A stretch of DNA of 64,000 bases from Sphingobacterium thalpophilum (GCF_901482695.1 NZ_LR590484.1:5642001-5706000), one strand, 5' to 3'. Positions 25,077 through 34,709 are shown, counted from the first letter of the stretch. Translations and numbers: made by a program. The notes: generated from the letters alone by a model not told the origin.

Positions 25077-26321
25077 TTATTTACTACGGATCGCCTCGAC
25101 AGGGTCCAGCCGCGAGGCCATCAAGGCAGGAACAATACCCGATATCAGACCAATAAATGTGGATAATGAAACTGTCAGGATCACCATCTTGAGACTGACA
25201 ACAATGCCAACCCCTGTCGCCACCTGCACGATAAAGGCCAAAAAATACACAACAAAAAGACCAATGCCGCCGCCCAACAGACATAATACAATGGATTCTA
25301 TCAGAAACTGGGATAAAATAAAGAAGTTTTTGGCTCCCAATGCCTTTTGAATACCGATGATATGCGTACGTTCTTTAACACTCACAAACATGATATTGGC
25401 AATACCAAACCCGCCAACGAGGATGGAAAAGATACCGATTGAAAAACCAGCGAGATTGATGATGCCAAACAACTGGTCGAGCGCCCCGGTGATCATCGTT
25501 GTTTGATTGATCGAAAAATTATCTTCACGTTGTGGCGAAATACGCCGGATCGAACGCATCAGCGTCTTCGCTTCACTTTCGGCTTCCGCCAATGTATAAT
25601 TCGATTTGATTAACATCGCGATACTTGGAGAAAAGTTGTCGTAATTCACTAAATTGCGGGCAAGTTCAAACGGAATAAAAGCCGTATCATCCGGAGAAGT
25701 ATTGATCAGCACACCATTCCCCTCTTTCTTTAGCACCCCAATAACCTGTACCTTTCTCCCAAGCATACTGATATACTTGCCGATCGGCTGCTCATTCGGA
25801 AAAAGGCCTTCAGCAATATTTGCTCCCAAAATCGTCACCAGCGCACCACCTCTGGATTCGCTTTCTGCAAAATAACGTCCATTGACAATATTGAGATTCT
25901 GTATATACAGGTTTTCATAGGTCGCTGCATTCACGGAAGATCCCTGCGCTGAATTGTTTTTGTATTTAATCGTCGTGTTCCCGATATTGATCATATAGGC
26001 CATGTACTCGGCTGTAGTCATCCGGTTTTTCAGATCAAGATAGTTGTTGTAGGTAGGCTCAGGCCGATTGAGGTATTTCCACCAAGGATAATTTGGACCT
26101 CCGTCCCATGGCCATTTTTCGATATAGAGTGTCTTGCTGCCTATTTTCTTCACGGATTCCTCTATATTGTTTCGTAGGGTATCCACTGCTGAAAATACAC
26201 CTATAATCGTAAAAATACCAATCGTCACGCCCAGCAAGGAGAGCATGGTACGTGTCCGGTTGTCCTTTAATGCTGACAATGCAAACTGACAACTTTCCAA
26301 TATCAATCGAAGGAATAACAT
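25077..26321 (-). CDS. MacB-like ABC transporter permease
   Basis: A 414-residue FtsX/MacB-type permease: one N-terminal helix (about 20-42), a large periplasmic MacB_PCD domain (about 45-270) and three C-terminal helices forming the FtsX domain (about 285-414), ending VPALMASRLDPVEAIRSK, a common closing motif of this family. Such proteins act with a separate ATPase in mechanotransmission or export of substrates. No ATPase gene is adjacent here, so the partner is elsewhere. It heads the three-gene cluster with DUF2306 and YARHG. Confidence 0.9.
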   Translation of the reverse strand: MLFLRLILESCQFALSALKDNRTRTMLSLLGVTIGIFTIIGVFSAVDTLRNNIEESVKKIGSKTLYIEKWPWDGGPNYPWWKYLNRPEPTYNNYLDLKNRMTTAEYMAYMINIGNTTIKYKNNSAQGSSVNAATYENLYIQNLNIVNGRYFAESESRGGALVTILGANIAEGLFPNEQPIGKYISMLGRKVQVIGVLKKEGNGVLINTSPDDTAFIPFELARNLVNYDNFSPSIAMLIKSNYTLAEAESEAKTLMRSIRRISPQREDNFSINQTTMITGALDQLFGIINLAGFSIGIFSILVGGFGIANIMFVSVKERTHIIGIQKALGAKNFFILSQFLIESIVLCLLGGGIGLFVVYFLAFIVQVATGVGIVVSLKMVILTVSLSTFIGLISGIVPALMASRLDPVEAIRSK

Positions 26322-26504
26322 AATTATATTCTAAAATACGAGATAGTTTTGATTTAATGTCAAAATCAATAAAAATATATCTACAAATTGGAAATAACGC
26401 CTTTCCATACCCAAAAAAGTTATAACTTTGTATGCTTTTTGCAACCTGGTATTTGGTGCACTGTAATGCACTGAAAGGTAGACATTAAAATTATATCATT
26501 AAAG

Positions 26505-27554
26505 ATGAAGTTATCTCAATTTAAATTCAACTTACCAGAATCACTACTTGCTTCTGAACCTTCTGAAAATCGTGACGAATCGCGTCTGATGGTCTTACAT
26601 AAGGATACTGGTAAAATAGAACACAAAATTTTCAAAGATGTATTGGATTATTTTGACGACAAAGACGTCATGATATTGAACAATACGAAAGTTTTTCCAG
26701 CACGTCTATACGGCAATAAAGAAAAAACTGGAGCGACTATTGAGGTTTTTTTGTTACGCGAATTGAACAACGAGCTTCGTCTATGGGATGTACTAGTGGA
26801 TCCGGCACGTAAAATTCGTGTTGGCAACAAGTTATATTTCGGTGATGATGATTTGCTGGTAGCTGAAGTTGTTGACAATACTACTTCCCGCGGCCGGACG
26901 ATCAGATTTTTATTTGATGGTACAGACGAAGAATTCCGCCGTAATATCGAAATTTTAGGCGAAACTCCACTGCCGAAGTATATTAAGCGCAAGGCTACGC
27001 CTGAAGATAAGTTCCGTTATCAAACCATCTATGCCAAAAATGAAGGAGCTGTGGCTGCACCAACTGCCGGCCTTCACTTCTCACGCGAACTGATGAAACG
27101 TCTCGAACTTAAAGGCGTTGATTTTGCTGAAGTCACCCTTCACGTTGGTCTCGGTACTTTCCGTACGGTAGAGGTAGAAGATCTGACAAAACACAAGATG
27201 GACTCCGAGCAGTTTATTATTACGGAAGAGGCTGCCAGAATCGTGAATAAGGCTATCGACAACAAACGTCGTGTCTGTGCCGTAGGAACCACTTCCATGC
27301 GTGCGATCGAATCTTCGGTTTCTGCCGACCACCATTTAAAGCCGGCGTCTGACTGGACGAGCAAATTTATCTATCCACCCTACGATTTCAGTATTGCAAA
27401 TTCGATGATCACCAACTTTCACACACCCGAATCTACCCTGTTGGTGATGATTGCGGCCTTTGCAGGTTATGAAAACGTCATGAACGCTTATGAAGTTGCC
27501 GTGAAGGAAAAATATAGATTTTACAGCTATGGTGATGCCATGCTGATTATATAA
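26505..27554 (+). CDS. queA: tRNA preQ1(34) S-adenosylmethionine ribosyltransferase-isomerase
   Basis: A 349-residue enzyme that transfers the ribosyl group of SAM onto preQ1 in tRNA to form epoxyqueuosine. Typical blocks: FDLPESLLASEP-like N terminus, VMILNNTKVFPARLYG (about 50), TPLPKYIKR, YQTIYAKNEGAVAAPTAGLHFS (about 168-190), DFAEVTLHVGLGTFRTVEVEDL and TNFHTPESTLLVMIAAF. Length is normal. A TAACTTTG box about 77 bases upstream may drive it. It is a single gene with its own terminator. Confidence 0.97.
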   Translation: MKLSQFKFNLPESLLASEPSENRDESRLMVLHKDTGKIEHKIFKDVLDYFDDKDVMILNNTKVFPARLYGNKEKTGATIEVFLLRELNNELRLWDVLVDPARKIRVGNKLYFGDDDLLVAEVVDNTTSRGRTIRFLFDGTDEEFRRNIEILGETPLPKYIKRKATPEDKFRYQTIYAKNEGAVAAPTAGLHFSRELMKRLELKGVDFAEVTLHVGLGTFRTVEVEDLTKHKMDSEQFIITEEAARIVNKAIDNKRRVCAVGTTSMRAIESSVSADHHLKPASDWTSKFIYPPYDFSIANSMITNFHTPESTLLVMIAAFAGYENVMNAYEVAVKEKYRFYSYGDAMLII

Positions 27555-27580
27555 TTAGACTTTCCAAAGGAATAAAACAG

Positions 27581-27614
27581 AACGTGGGTAGCTACAAACT
27601 ATCCACGTTTTTTT
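27581..27614 (+). terminator. Terminator of queA
   Basis: AACGTGGGTAG pairs with CTATCCACGTT (one G-T pair) and is followed by a run of T. Confidence 0.85.
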
Positions 27615-27639
27615 ACATAGACACTATAATTTCTATCCG

Positions 27640-28326
27640 ATGAACTTTGTCGTTATCGTTGCTGCAGGCACTGGAAGCCGCATGAACAGCAGCCTTCCCA
27701 AGCAGTTTCTTGAATTGAATGGAAGACCTGTGCTTATGCATAGCATAGAGCGGTTTTCCCAATCCCAAGATGTATCAGAGATTATTCTCGTAATTAGCCG
27801 CGAGATGGAAGAGTTTTGGAAAGCATTGTGTATGGAAAATCAGTTTGACGAAGTGTATCACTTGGTGTACGGCGGGAAAAGCCGCTTCGAAAGTGTCAGA
27901 AACGGCATCCTATATATACAGGAGCATTTTCAAATCGGGAATAATGACTACATTGCCGTACACGACGGCGCCCGGCCTATCATCTCTTCGGAACTGATAG
28001 CCCGTGCTTTTCATGGCGCCTACCAGCACCATGCAGTTGTACTGGCTCAATCCAGCGTGGAGTCAGTGCGCATAGGCAATCCTAGAAGCAGTAAAGCACT
28101 AGATAGAAATCAGGTTTGGCTCGTTCAGACACCGCAGGTCTTTCAAGCGGAATTACTGATCAACGCCTACTGCCAGCCAGAAGACCCCTTATTTACTGAT
28201 GATGCTTCAGTCGTTGAAAAAATGGGCAATTCGGTCGCCATCGTTGAGGGTGATCCCAAAAATATTAAAATCACCTATCCCCAGGACTTGCAAATTGCCC
28301 AGTTTTATCTCAGCCTGCCAGATTAA
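27640..28326 (+). CDS. ispD: 2-C-methyl-D-erythritol 4-phosphate cytidylyltransferase
   Basis: A 228-residue enzyme of the MEP isoprenoid pathway joining CTP and MEP. The CTP-binding signature AAGTGSRMNSSLPKQF spans residues 6-22; VHDGARPIIS (about 108) and the late DDASVVEKMG are also diagnostic. Its stop overlaps the stop of the small membrane protein on the other strand by a few bases. Confidence 0.96.
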   Translation: MNFVVIVAAGTGSRMNSSLPKQFLELNGRPVLMHSIERFSQSQDVSEIILVISREMEEFWKALCMENQFDEVYHLVYGGKSRFESVRNGILYIQEHFQIGNNDYIAVHDGARPIISSELIARAFHGAYQHHAVVLAQSSVESVRIGNPRSSKALDRNQVWLVQTPQVFQAELLINAYCQPEDPLFTDDASVVEKMGNSVAIVEGDPKNIKITYPQDLQIAQFYLSLPD

Positions 28327-28475
28327 GCATTACCACGTATAACACGCAACAAAACGACAATAATGGCGATGACGAGTAGGATGTGGATGATATTACCTCC
28401 TGCATAACCTCCAAAAAAGCTGATTGCCCAGATAATGACCAGGATGACGGCAATGATGTACAATAAATTTCCCAT
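28323..28475 (-). CDS. Small membrane protein, lmo0937 family
   Basis: A 50-residue protein starting MGNLLYIIAVILVIIWAISFF, with two hydrophobic stretches split by a glycine-rich turn (GGYAGGNIIH) and a basic end. The start at 28475 gives exactly the usual form of this family; the longer upstream frame looks non-coding. Function is unknown; relatives are often stress-induced. It overlaps the end of ispD tail to tail. Confidence 0.82.
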   Translation of the reverse strand: MGNLLYIIAVILVIIWAISFFGGYAGGNIIHILLVIAIIVVLLRVIRGNA

Positions 28476-28558
28476 TTTTTTATTATTTAATACCTTATTC
28501 TGTTTTACACTAGGTATAACAATGAGAAATACAGTAAAGTTTTGCAATAAGTAGAATC

Positions 28559-29323
28559 TTATAATTCGAGCTGCAGTCTGTCGTAGGCCAAAAACATGGA
28601 GGCAGGCAGTTCTTGGGAGACTACTTCGTGCAGTCCCATCCGATGTCCAATATGCGTAAAGTAGGTCTTTTCAGCATGAACATCACGTGCAAACTCAATT
28701 GCCTCCTCAAGTGTAAAATGTGAAATATGGGACTCTTTCTGCAGAGCGTTGACGACCAGCACCTTCACTCCCTCAAGAAGCCGCCTCGATGCCGCACCAA
28801 CAAACTTGGCATCGGTGATATAGGCAAAGTCATCAATTCTATAACCGATTACCGGCATTTTATAATGCATGACCTCAATCGGCATGATATCTTTTCCGAA
28901 AAGCTGAAAAGACTCTCCAGCCGTGATCTCTTCCAAATCCAGTCGCGGTGCTCCTGGATATTTTACGTCTGTAAATGCGTAGTAAAACTCACGTTTTAAA
29001 GCCTGATGGAGATCAGACGTCCCGTAGATGGCTATAGACGAGTGCTGCTGGTAGTTAAATGCTCTGACATCGTCCAACCCCGCGATATGATCTTTGTGGG
29101 AATGAGTCATCAGCACGGCATCCAGATGGGTCACCTTTTCCCGAAGCATCTGGTACCGGAAATCAGGCCCCGTATCCACGACAAGGGTGTGATCGTTATA
29201 TTCCAGGAGTATGGATGAACGTAAACGCTTGTCCCGCTTGTCCATGGATTGGCAGACTTGACATTGGCATGCTATAACAGGCACACCCTGTGATGTTCCG
29301 GTTCCTAAAAATGTTACTCTCAA
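28559..29323 (-). CDS. MBL-fold metallo-hydrolase (PhnP-like)
   Basis: A 254-residue metallo-beta-lactamase-fold enzyme. The start VTFLGTGTSQGVPVIACQCQVC, with the first metal motif HSHKDH at residues 74-79, is the layout of the PhnP/cyclic phosphodiesterase-like branch. The two Cys pairs in the N-terminal loop are typical. It overlaps the upstream 90-residue gene by four bases (translational coupling). The substrate is probably a cyclic or diester phosphate, by family analogy only. Confidence 0.88.
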   Translation of the reverse strand: MRVTFLGTGTSQGVPVIACQCQVCQSMDKRDKRLRSSILLEYNDHTLVVDTGPDFRYQMLREKVTHLDAVLMTHSHKDHIAGLDDVRAFNYQQHSSIAIYGTSDLHQALKREFYYAFTDVKYPGAPRLDLEEITAGESFQLFGKDIMPIEVMHYKMPVIGYRIDDFAYITDAKFVGAASRRLLEGVKVLVVNALQKESHISHFTLEEAIEFARDVHAEKTYFTHIGHRMGLHEVVSQELPASMFLAYDRLQLEL

Positions 29324-29592
29324 ACTGCTGTCTTTGATTTCAGTACTTCTTCGTATATTGGCACGAGTCCTTCGGAAATGGCTTCCGAATTAATTTCCAC
29401 TTCCAACAGAATATTCCACAAGGATTGGATCTTTACCTCGAGGTTAGAAAACTTATTTACAACCACGACCTTGGTCGCTTGCAACATACAGGCTCCGGTA
29501 CGGAATGATCCCTTCTCATACCTCACTTTATATCCCTGTTCCTTAAAAAACTCTTCTATTTTTGCTAAACTGCTTTGTGTAAACGGCAACAA
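29320..29592 (-). CDS. Conserved hypothetical protein coupled to the MBL hydrolase
   Basis: A 90-residue soluble protein I cannot assign. It has an alpha-beta pattern with KIEEFFKEQGYKVRYEKGSFRTGACML, then a hydrophobic strand KVVVVNKFSNLEVKIQSL. There is no signal peptide or membrane helix. Its stop codon overlaps the start of the downstream MBL hydrolase, and it has a strong promoter of its own, so it is a real gene. Confidence 0.72.
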   Translation of the reverse strand: MLPFTQSSLAKIEEFFKEQGYKVRYEKGSFRTGACMLQATKVVVVNKFSNLEVKIQSLWNILLEVEINSEAISEGLVPIYEEVLKSKTAV

Positions 29593-29627
29593 ATCTTCCT
29601 CCTTTTAAAATATCAAGCTCAGTAAAC

Positions 29628-29658
29628 CAAACTTAGCTAAATTTGCTTTCAAATACAA
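29628..29658 (-). promoter_or_regulatory. Promoter of the 90-residue protein / MBL operon
   Basis: On the minus strand: TTG at 29658-29656, 20-base spacer, TAAGTTTG at 29635-29628. The -7 box is half of the 18-mer CAAACTTAGCTAAATTTG, which also occurs before the acetoacetate-CoA ligase gene. Confidence 0.7.
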
Positions 29659-29757
29659 ATTTAATCAACCTGCCAATGCAACCCTCCTGCATCATACTCA
29701 TTACGCAAATGCGCTGAATCACTCAATAGCAAACGATGAACTGAGGACGATTTGTCA

Positions 29758-30885
29758 TTACTCAGCAAGCTTAAGAATTACATTACCGAAAGTCTGCCAG
29801 CTATATTTTTTCTTTTCATCGATAATATTTGTCCGGAATTGCTGCTCTTTGTTACGGGTATAGAAGTCCATAATTCCATTGGCAATAGCCTCTGCGTTGG
29901 GCTCCACCACATATCCCACGTAGCCACTTTCCACGAGCTCGGGCAGTCCCCCGACATTGCTGACGATCATGGGGAGATCGAAGTGATAAGCAACTTGGGT
30001 AATTCCGCTCTGCGTGGCTGTTCGGTAAGGTAGCACAACACAATCTGCTGCGGAAAAATAACGTCCCACTTCTTGGTTCGGAATAAAATCGGTATGCATA
30101 AAAATGGCGTCATCCAGATTATGCTTGCTGATAATTGCCCGGTAAGGTGCAGGATCGCCATAAAATTCTCCAGCCAGCAGCAGTTTCACCTGAAGCTGCC
30201 GAACCCGGGCGTCTGCCAAAGCTTCCAACAGCAGATCCAAGCCTTTATAATGCCGGATAAAACCAAAGAATAAAATGACTTTTTCATTTTCGGGAATATG
30301 GAGCTGCTTGCGCGCCTCTGCTTTAGACAGGTGAGCTCCATAATTATCGTACAACGGATGTGGGCTGTATACTGCAGGCATATGCGGACTTAGCCGCCTT
30401 AAATCAGCCAGTACACTTTTGCTCATGGTCACACAGGCATCGACGGATTTCAAAAAATAACGGATCAGCAAGGTATCACCAAAGCGTTGTTCGTGCGGAA
30501 TGATATTGTCGGCGATACAAACTATCCGGGTATGCTTGTTTTTCTTTACCTGACGTTGGATTGTACCCAAGCAGGGCCCAAAGAAAGGCATCCAAAACCG
30601 GACAATCAACAGGTCATACCGAGCATTTTTTAGTTCTCTTCCGACCCTAACCCAATTCAGCGGGTTAACGGAATTCACTTTGGTCCTGATGTGCAAACCC
30701 GCAGGCGGGGGCTCATCCGAGTACTGAGATTTGCCCGGAAAAAGAAAATTCGGATATTGCAAGGAAAAAGAATAGATATCGACTTCATGGCCCTGTGCTT
30801 GGAAATGGGATGCCAGCCGCTCGTTGAAAGAAGCGATCCCCCCCCCTCTTAGCGGATAAGCAGAGCCTAAAATGACAATACGCAT
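29758..30885 (-). CDS. Glycosyltransferase family 4 protein
   Basis: A 375-residue GT-B enzyme. The start at 30885 gives MRIVILGSAYPLRGGGIASFN, the expected first strand; the upstream frame would overlap the preceding GT2 gene. The C-terminal donor domain has ENEKVILFFGFIRHYKGLDLLLEA (about 210) and the EX7E-like region (QSGITQVAYHFDLPMIVSNVGGLPELVESG, read in parts). It probably acts at the cytoplasmic face in polysaccharide or lipid-linked glycan synthesis. Gap to the GT2 gene is seven bases. Confidence 0.88.
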   Translation of the reverse strand: MRIVILGSAYPLRGGGIASFNERLASHFQAQGHEVDIYSFSLQYPNFLFPGKSQYSDEPPPAGLHIRTKVNSVNPLNWVRVGRELKNARYDLLIVRFWMPFFGPCLGTIQRQVKKNKHTRIVCIADNIIPHEQRFGDTLLIRYFLKSVDACVTMSKSVLADLRRLSPHMPAVYSPHPLYDNYGAHLSKAEARKQLHIPENEKVILFFGFIRHYKGLDLLLEALADARVRQLQVKLLLAGEFYGDPAPYRAIISKHNLDDAIFMHTDFIPNQEVGRYFSAADCVVLPYRTATQSGITQVAYHFDLPMIVSNVGGLPELVESGYVGYVVEPNAEAIANGIMDFYTRNKEQQFRTNIIDEKKKYSWQTFGNVILKLAE

Positions 30886-30892
30886 ATGCCGA

Positions 30893-31843
30893 TTAAATGA
30901 CTTTTTCGATCTGATACTCATTTCGATCAGAGCTGCTCCTGGAGACCAATTCCGCCAAAAAACCGGTCAGGAACAATTGTGTTCCCAAGATAATCGCTGT
31001 CAGCGCAAAGAAAAACAAAGGCTGATCTGTGATATCTCTAAACGGTGTGCCATTAGCGATGCTCATCAACTTATGACAGATCAGATAAATCGAAATGAAA
31101 AGGCCCGCAAGAAAACTAATCACGCCCATGACGCCAAAAAAGTGCATAGGCCGTTTAGAGAATTTTCCGACGAAAAATATCGAAAGTAGGTCTAAAAAAC
31201 CCTTGATAAAACGACCGGGGCCAAATTTCGTGGAGCCGTACTTGCGCGGATAATGTTGCACAATCTGCTCCTGAATATTGGTAAAGCCTGCCCACTTGGC
31301 TATGACAGGAATATACCGGTGCATTTCACCATATACTTCTATATTTTTGACGACCTCCTTTTTGTATGCTTTGAGACCGCAATTGAAATCATGTAAATTG
31401 TGAATTCCCGACATCGATCGGGTCACACCGTTGAACAGTTTCGTCGGAATTGTTTTGGTCAACGGATCATAACGTTTTTGTTTCCAGCCCGAAACCAGGT
31501 CAGCGCCTTTATTCATAATGCGGTCATACAATTCCGGAATCTCGTCAGGACTATCCTGAAGATCTGCGTCCATAGTAATGACGACATCCCCCTGAGCAGC
31601 CGCAAATCCTACATTTAAAGCAGCGGATTTTCCATAATTACGTCGGAATTTAATCGCCGAAATATTGCCGTTCTGCAGCTTCAGCTGTTCAATGATTTTC
31701 CATGAATTATCCTTGCTGCCATCATCTACCAGAATGACTTCATACGAGAAGTGATTGGCAGTCATGACACGATCAATCCAGGCGGTCAACTCCGGCAGGG
31801 ACTCTTCCTCGTTAAATAATGGAACTACAACTGAAATATCCAT
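30893..31843 (-). CDS. Glycosyltransferase family 2, polyprenol-phosphate type
   Basis: A 316-residue enzyme starting MDISVVVPLFNEEESLPEL. DDGSKDNSW and TMDADLQDSPDEIP are the nucleotide and metal (DxD-like) motifs of GT2, and RRNYGKSAALN follows. Two C-terminal membrane helices (about 230-255 and 270-300) are typical of bacterial enzymes that glycosylate undecaprenyl phosphate. The ATG at 31843 is favoured over an earlier one five codons upstream. It probably forms a transcript with the GT4 gene downstream. Confidence 0.9.
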   Translation of the reverse strand: MDISVVVPLFNEEESLPELTAWIDRVMTANHFSYEVILVDDGSKDNSWKIIEQLKLQNGNISAIKFRRNYGKSAALNVGFAAAQGDVVITMDADLQDSPDEIPELYDRIMNKGADLVSGWKQKRYDPLTKTIPTKLFNGVTRSMSGIHNLHDFNCGLKAYKKEVVKNIEVYGEMHRYIPVIAKWAGFTNIQEQIVQHYPRKYGSTKFGPGRFIKGFLDLLSIFFVGKFSKRPMHFFGVMGVISFLAGLFISIYLICHKLMSIANGTPFRDITDQPLFFFALTAIILGTQLFLTGFLAELVSRSSSDRNEYQIEKVI

Positions 31844-31940
31844 GTGTATGTTAATCATGCTAAAAATGTACTATTGTAATACGAACAAAGGTATTACTTT
31901 TCCAGCAATACCTTAATGATATATATTAATTTACCTGTTC

Positions 31941-32543
31941 CTACTTGTTATCTTGCGCATACACGAGTCTTTCCCTTTTTGACAATGCAGCCAAAATCAA
32001 GGCAAAGACAAATTGAAACAACAAAGTAATGGCCAAGCCTTTAAAAATCTGTCCAAACGTAATTTTACCGATTGAATCCACCTGTTTCTCCAATTCTGCG
32101 ATTTTCGAGTCGATTACTTCATCGGGTATATTGTTTTTTTCCATATAGTCAATGGTCACATTAATAGTATGTGTCACAACTTTTTCCTGCAGTTCTGGAT
32201 TGATAAAATTTACGTAAATCTGGGTTCCAATAGTAGAGATAATGGTTGAAATGGCCAGCATCATGAAGATGGACTTCAATGCTATGGAAAAACTCCAATA
32301 ACCGCCGTAGGCTTTCCGAAGTGCAAAAGAAAATAATGCTGCAATAATAATAAAAATCCCTGTATTGACGATAAACGACATGGACATTACTGCCCAAAAA
32401 GACTCTTGGTCTTTGACGACAAAGAGAACCGCGAGACCAAGAATAAAAGAAATAACTCCTAGTATTATACCATAGACTATACTCCTCTTCTTATCGATGA
32501 CCGCATCGAAGCCAGCATGATTTGGGTTGATTGAATCTACCAT
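31941..32543 (-). CDS. DUF4199 membrane protein
   Basis: A 200-residue protein with four hydrophobic helices (about 22-44, 52-74, 84-106 and 168-190). A polar loop between the third and fourth contains TINVTIDYMEKNNIPDEVID. This layout is that of DUF4199, a Bacteroidota family of unknown function. It is four bases from the acidic protein upstream and lies in a conserved order with GT2 and dihydroorotase genes. Confidence 0.82.
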   Translation of the reverse strand: MVDSINPNHAGFDAVIDKKRSIVYGIILGVISFILGLAVLFVVKDQESFWAVMSMSFIVNTGIFIIIAALFSFALRKAYGGYWSFSIALKSIFMMLAISTIISTIGTQIYVNFINPELQEKVVTHTINVTIDYMEKNNIPDEVIDSKIAELEKQVDSIGKITFGQIFKGLAITLLFQFVFALILAALSKRERLVYAQDNK

Positions 32544-32547
32544 GGCA

Positions 32548-33222
32548 TTATTTATTATAGTAAGTACTGATAATTTTATATAGAGCTAGATCAAAGGCTT
32601 TATTGTCTGATGCCGCGACATATTCGTCAAATTGACTTTCATTGGGATTTAGCTCGCTAAAGAAACTCATTACTGGATAAAACAACTCATAGATCTCGCT
32701 TCTCGGATTGATGCCCTGGGCAACTTTTGCTATCTCGCTGTAAGGGCTATCTACCACAATCTGATTGGCGATGATGTCTTCGTAAATTTCGTGCTCATCC
32801 TGAAATTCATCTTCATCCACAAGCAAAAACTCCTTTAAAAAATCATCCAGTTCAGGTTCGATTTCATCGTCCTTGCATTCACCAAGATAAAGAAAAATGT
32901 TGAGCAGCTCGGTTCCACGATCTATTGTCTCATCTTCGATGGCTTCCCATTCCTCGGAATCCAGATAATCGTCTTCCAGTTTCAGCACATCACTCGAAAA
33001 GAAATTCATTAACAACAAATCAACATAAACCTCCCGCAATTCGTCGAAAAGAGGATAATCATCAAAGGTCTCATCCAACAGGGCCAGCTTGTCGAGATAG
33101 GGAGCCTCGGTGTCAAATACTTGCAGGAGTTTCGTTAAAAACTCTTCGGCATTTCCAATGCCGTCAACTTGGCCATAATTTAAGATTCCTGCCTCTATAG
33201 CAGCCTTTACATTTGCTTCCAT
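32548..33222 (-). CDS. Hypothetical acidic protein of the dihydroorotase cluster
   Basis: A 224-residue soluble helical protein I do not recognise. It is unusually acidic, with clusters such as DDEIEPELDDFLKEF and DEDEFQDEHEIYED, and has no signal, membrane helix or metal motif. It begins three bases after the dihydroorotase-like gene ends and is four bases from DUF4199, so all three are clearly one operon. Confidence 0.72.
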   Translation of the reverse strand: MEANVKAAIEAGILNYGQVDGIGNAEEFLTKLLQVFDTEAPYLDKLALLDETFDDYPLFDELREVYVDLLLMNFFSSDVLKLEDDYLDSEEWEAIEDETIDRGTELLNIFLYLGECKDDEIEPELDDFLKEFLLVDEDEFQDEHEIYEDIIANQIVVDSPYSEIAKVAQGINPRSEIYELFYPVMSFFSELNPNESQFDEYVAASDNKAFDLALYKIISTYYNK

Positions 33223-33225
33223 GGT

Positions 33226-34494
33226 TTAATCGTTTTTAGTCAATTGATTATTATTGATGATCATTTCGACAGCCCCCTGTAATGTCTGTCCGAATAATGG
33301 AGAATTTTTTGATTTCGACTTATTTGATTTTTCATCAAAAGTCCAGGATTTTGTCAGATCAAACAGCACAAGATTTGCCAGCGCACCGACCTGTATCTGG
33401 GGCACTTCAACACCTAAAATCTGTCTTGGCCTAACGGCAAGGCAGTTAACGATTTGTTCTTCATTTAATCCCGCACGAACCAATAGCGGCAATACGGTCT
33501 GCAGGCCGATGATACCATTTTTAGCGATATGGAACTCCACATTTTTAAATTCCACCTCCTGTGGGGTGTGCTGTGACACAACAGCGTCTATAATCCCATC
33601 TTTCAGAGCTTTGATTAAAGCTTTGGCATCAGTCTTTGTCCGCAGCGGAGGGCTCACTTTATAGTTGCTGTCGAAGCCGGCAACATCCTCATCCGTAAAT
33701 ACCAGCTGATGTGCCGCGACATCGCAGGTGACACGCAGCCCCTTAGCTTTGGCCTTTTTGATCAGATCCACAGCTTCTGGCGTGCTGATGGAAGCGAAAT
33801 GTATGGGCGCATCTGTATACTCGGCCAGATAAAGGTCGCGCGAGACCATTAAAGACTCCGCGAGATTAGGTATACCTTTCATCCCCAGATAGGTACTCAT
33901 AGCCCCTTCGTTCATCTTATTACCCCCTGCCATCGACTCATCTTCTGCATGAGAGAATATCAGCCCCCCAAAACCTTTCGCATAAAGCAGCGCTCTGCTC
34001 ATTAAGCCGGCCTGCTGTACACTTTTATTCCCATCACTGAAGGCTACAGCACCATTTTGCCTCATATCATAGAGCTCAGCCAACTCCTTTCCTTCTCTAT
34101 TTTTACTGATCGCTCCAATGGGGTGCACATCCACAATATTACCTTTGGCGGTATTGACCACAAGCGCCACTTCGGCGCGGCTCTGTATGGCCGGCTGTGT
34201 GTTCGGCATCACCGCTACGCCGGTAAAGCCGCCTGCAGCAGCAGCCGCGGTACCCGTTACGAGATCCTCCTTTGTTTCCAATCCCGGCTCCCCGAAATTG
34301 GCATGTAAATCAAAAAATCCGGGCGACAAAATTTTACCAGTACCGTCAATAGTCTCTACGTTTTTATCAGCTACCTTGATGCTGTTTGCAATTTGCATAA
34401 TCTTGCCCTTTTCGATCAATACATCAACAACCTGCTGATGAAATTCGTTACCTGGCAAAATTACTTTAACAGCAGTAATCAATAAGCTCTTCAT
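33226..34494 (-). CDS. Dihydroorotase-like protein, active site degenerate
   Basis: A 422-residue amidohydrolase-fold protein that aligns with class I dihydroorotase. The metal ligands are mostly gone: the canonical HVHLREPG block reads HANFGEPG (His61 to Asn), the late ATDHAPH reads VSQHTPQ (Asp to Gln), and the HIST-type block reads SIST (His to Ser). HAEDE and the SDG motif remain. Catalysis therefore looks unlikely. In Pseudomonas an inactive homologue (PyrC') is a structural partner of aspartate carbamoyltransferase, a possible analogy. An annotation pipeline would still call it pyrC. Confidence 0.82.
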   Translation of the reverse strand: MKSLLITAVKVILPGNEFHQQVVDVLIEKGKIMQIANSIKVADKNVETIDGTGKILSPGFFDLHANFGEPGLETKEDLVTGTAAAAAGGFTGVAVMPNTQPAIQSRAEVALVVNTAKGNIVDVHPIGAISKNREGKELAELYDMRQNGAVAFSDGNKSVQQAGLMSRALLYAKGFGGLIFSHAEDESMAGGNKMNEGAMSTYLGMKGIPNLAESLMVSRDLYLAEYTDAPIHFASISTPEAVDLIKKAKAKGLRVTCDVAAHQLVFTDEDVAGFDSNYKVSPPLRTKTDAKALIKALKDGIIDAVVSQHTPQEVEFKNVEFHIAKNGIIGLQTVLPLLVRAGLNEEQIVNCLAVRPRQILGVEVPQIQVGALANLVLFDLTKSWTFDEKSNKSKSKNSPLFGQTLQGAVEMIINNNQLTKND

Positions 34495-34709
34495 ATGTGA
34501 ATGGAATTGAAATTAATAGGATACAAATCATTTGCTGAAGCTTGTGGCGTGTTCCATGTCATCAGACAAAAAACGGATCGATTACGATAATTAGTATCGT
34601 TATAAACCGATATTTTGCGTGATGCCTCTGATTGCTTCATTTCGAGAAACAAAGTTACAAAATACAATTTTATTATAGAACACTAAAAATGGATTTCAGT
34701 TCGTACTCC

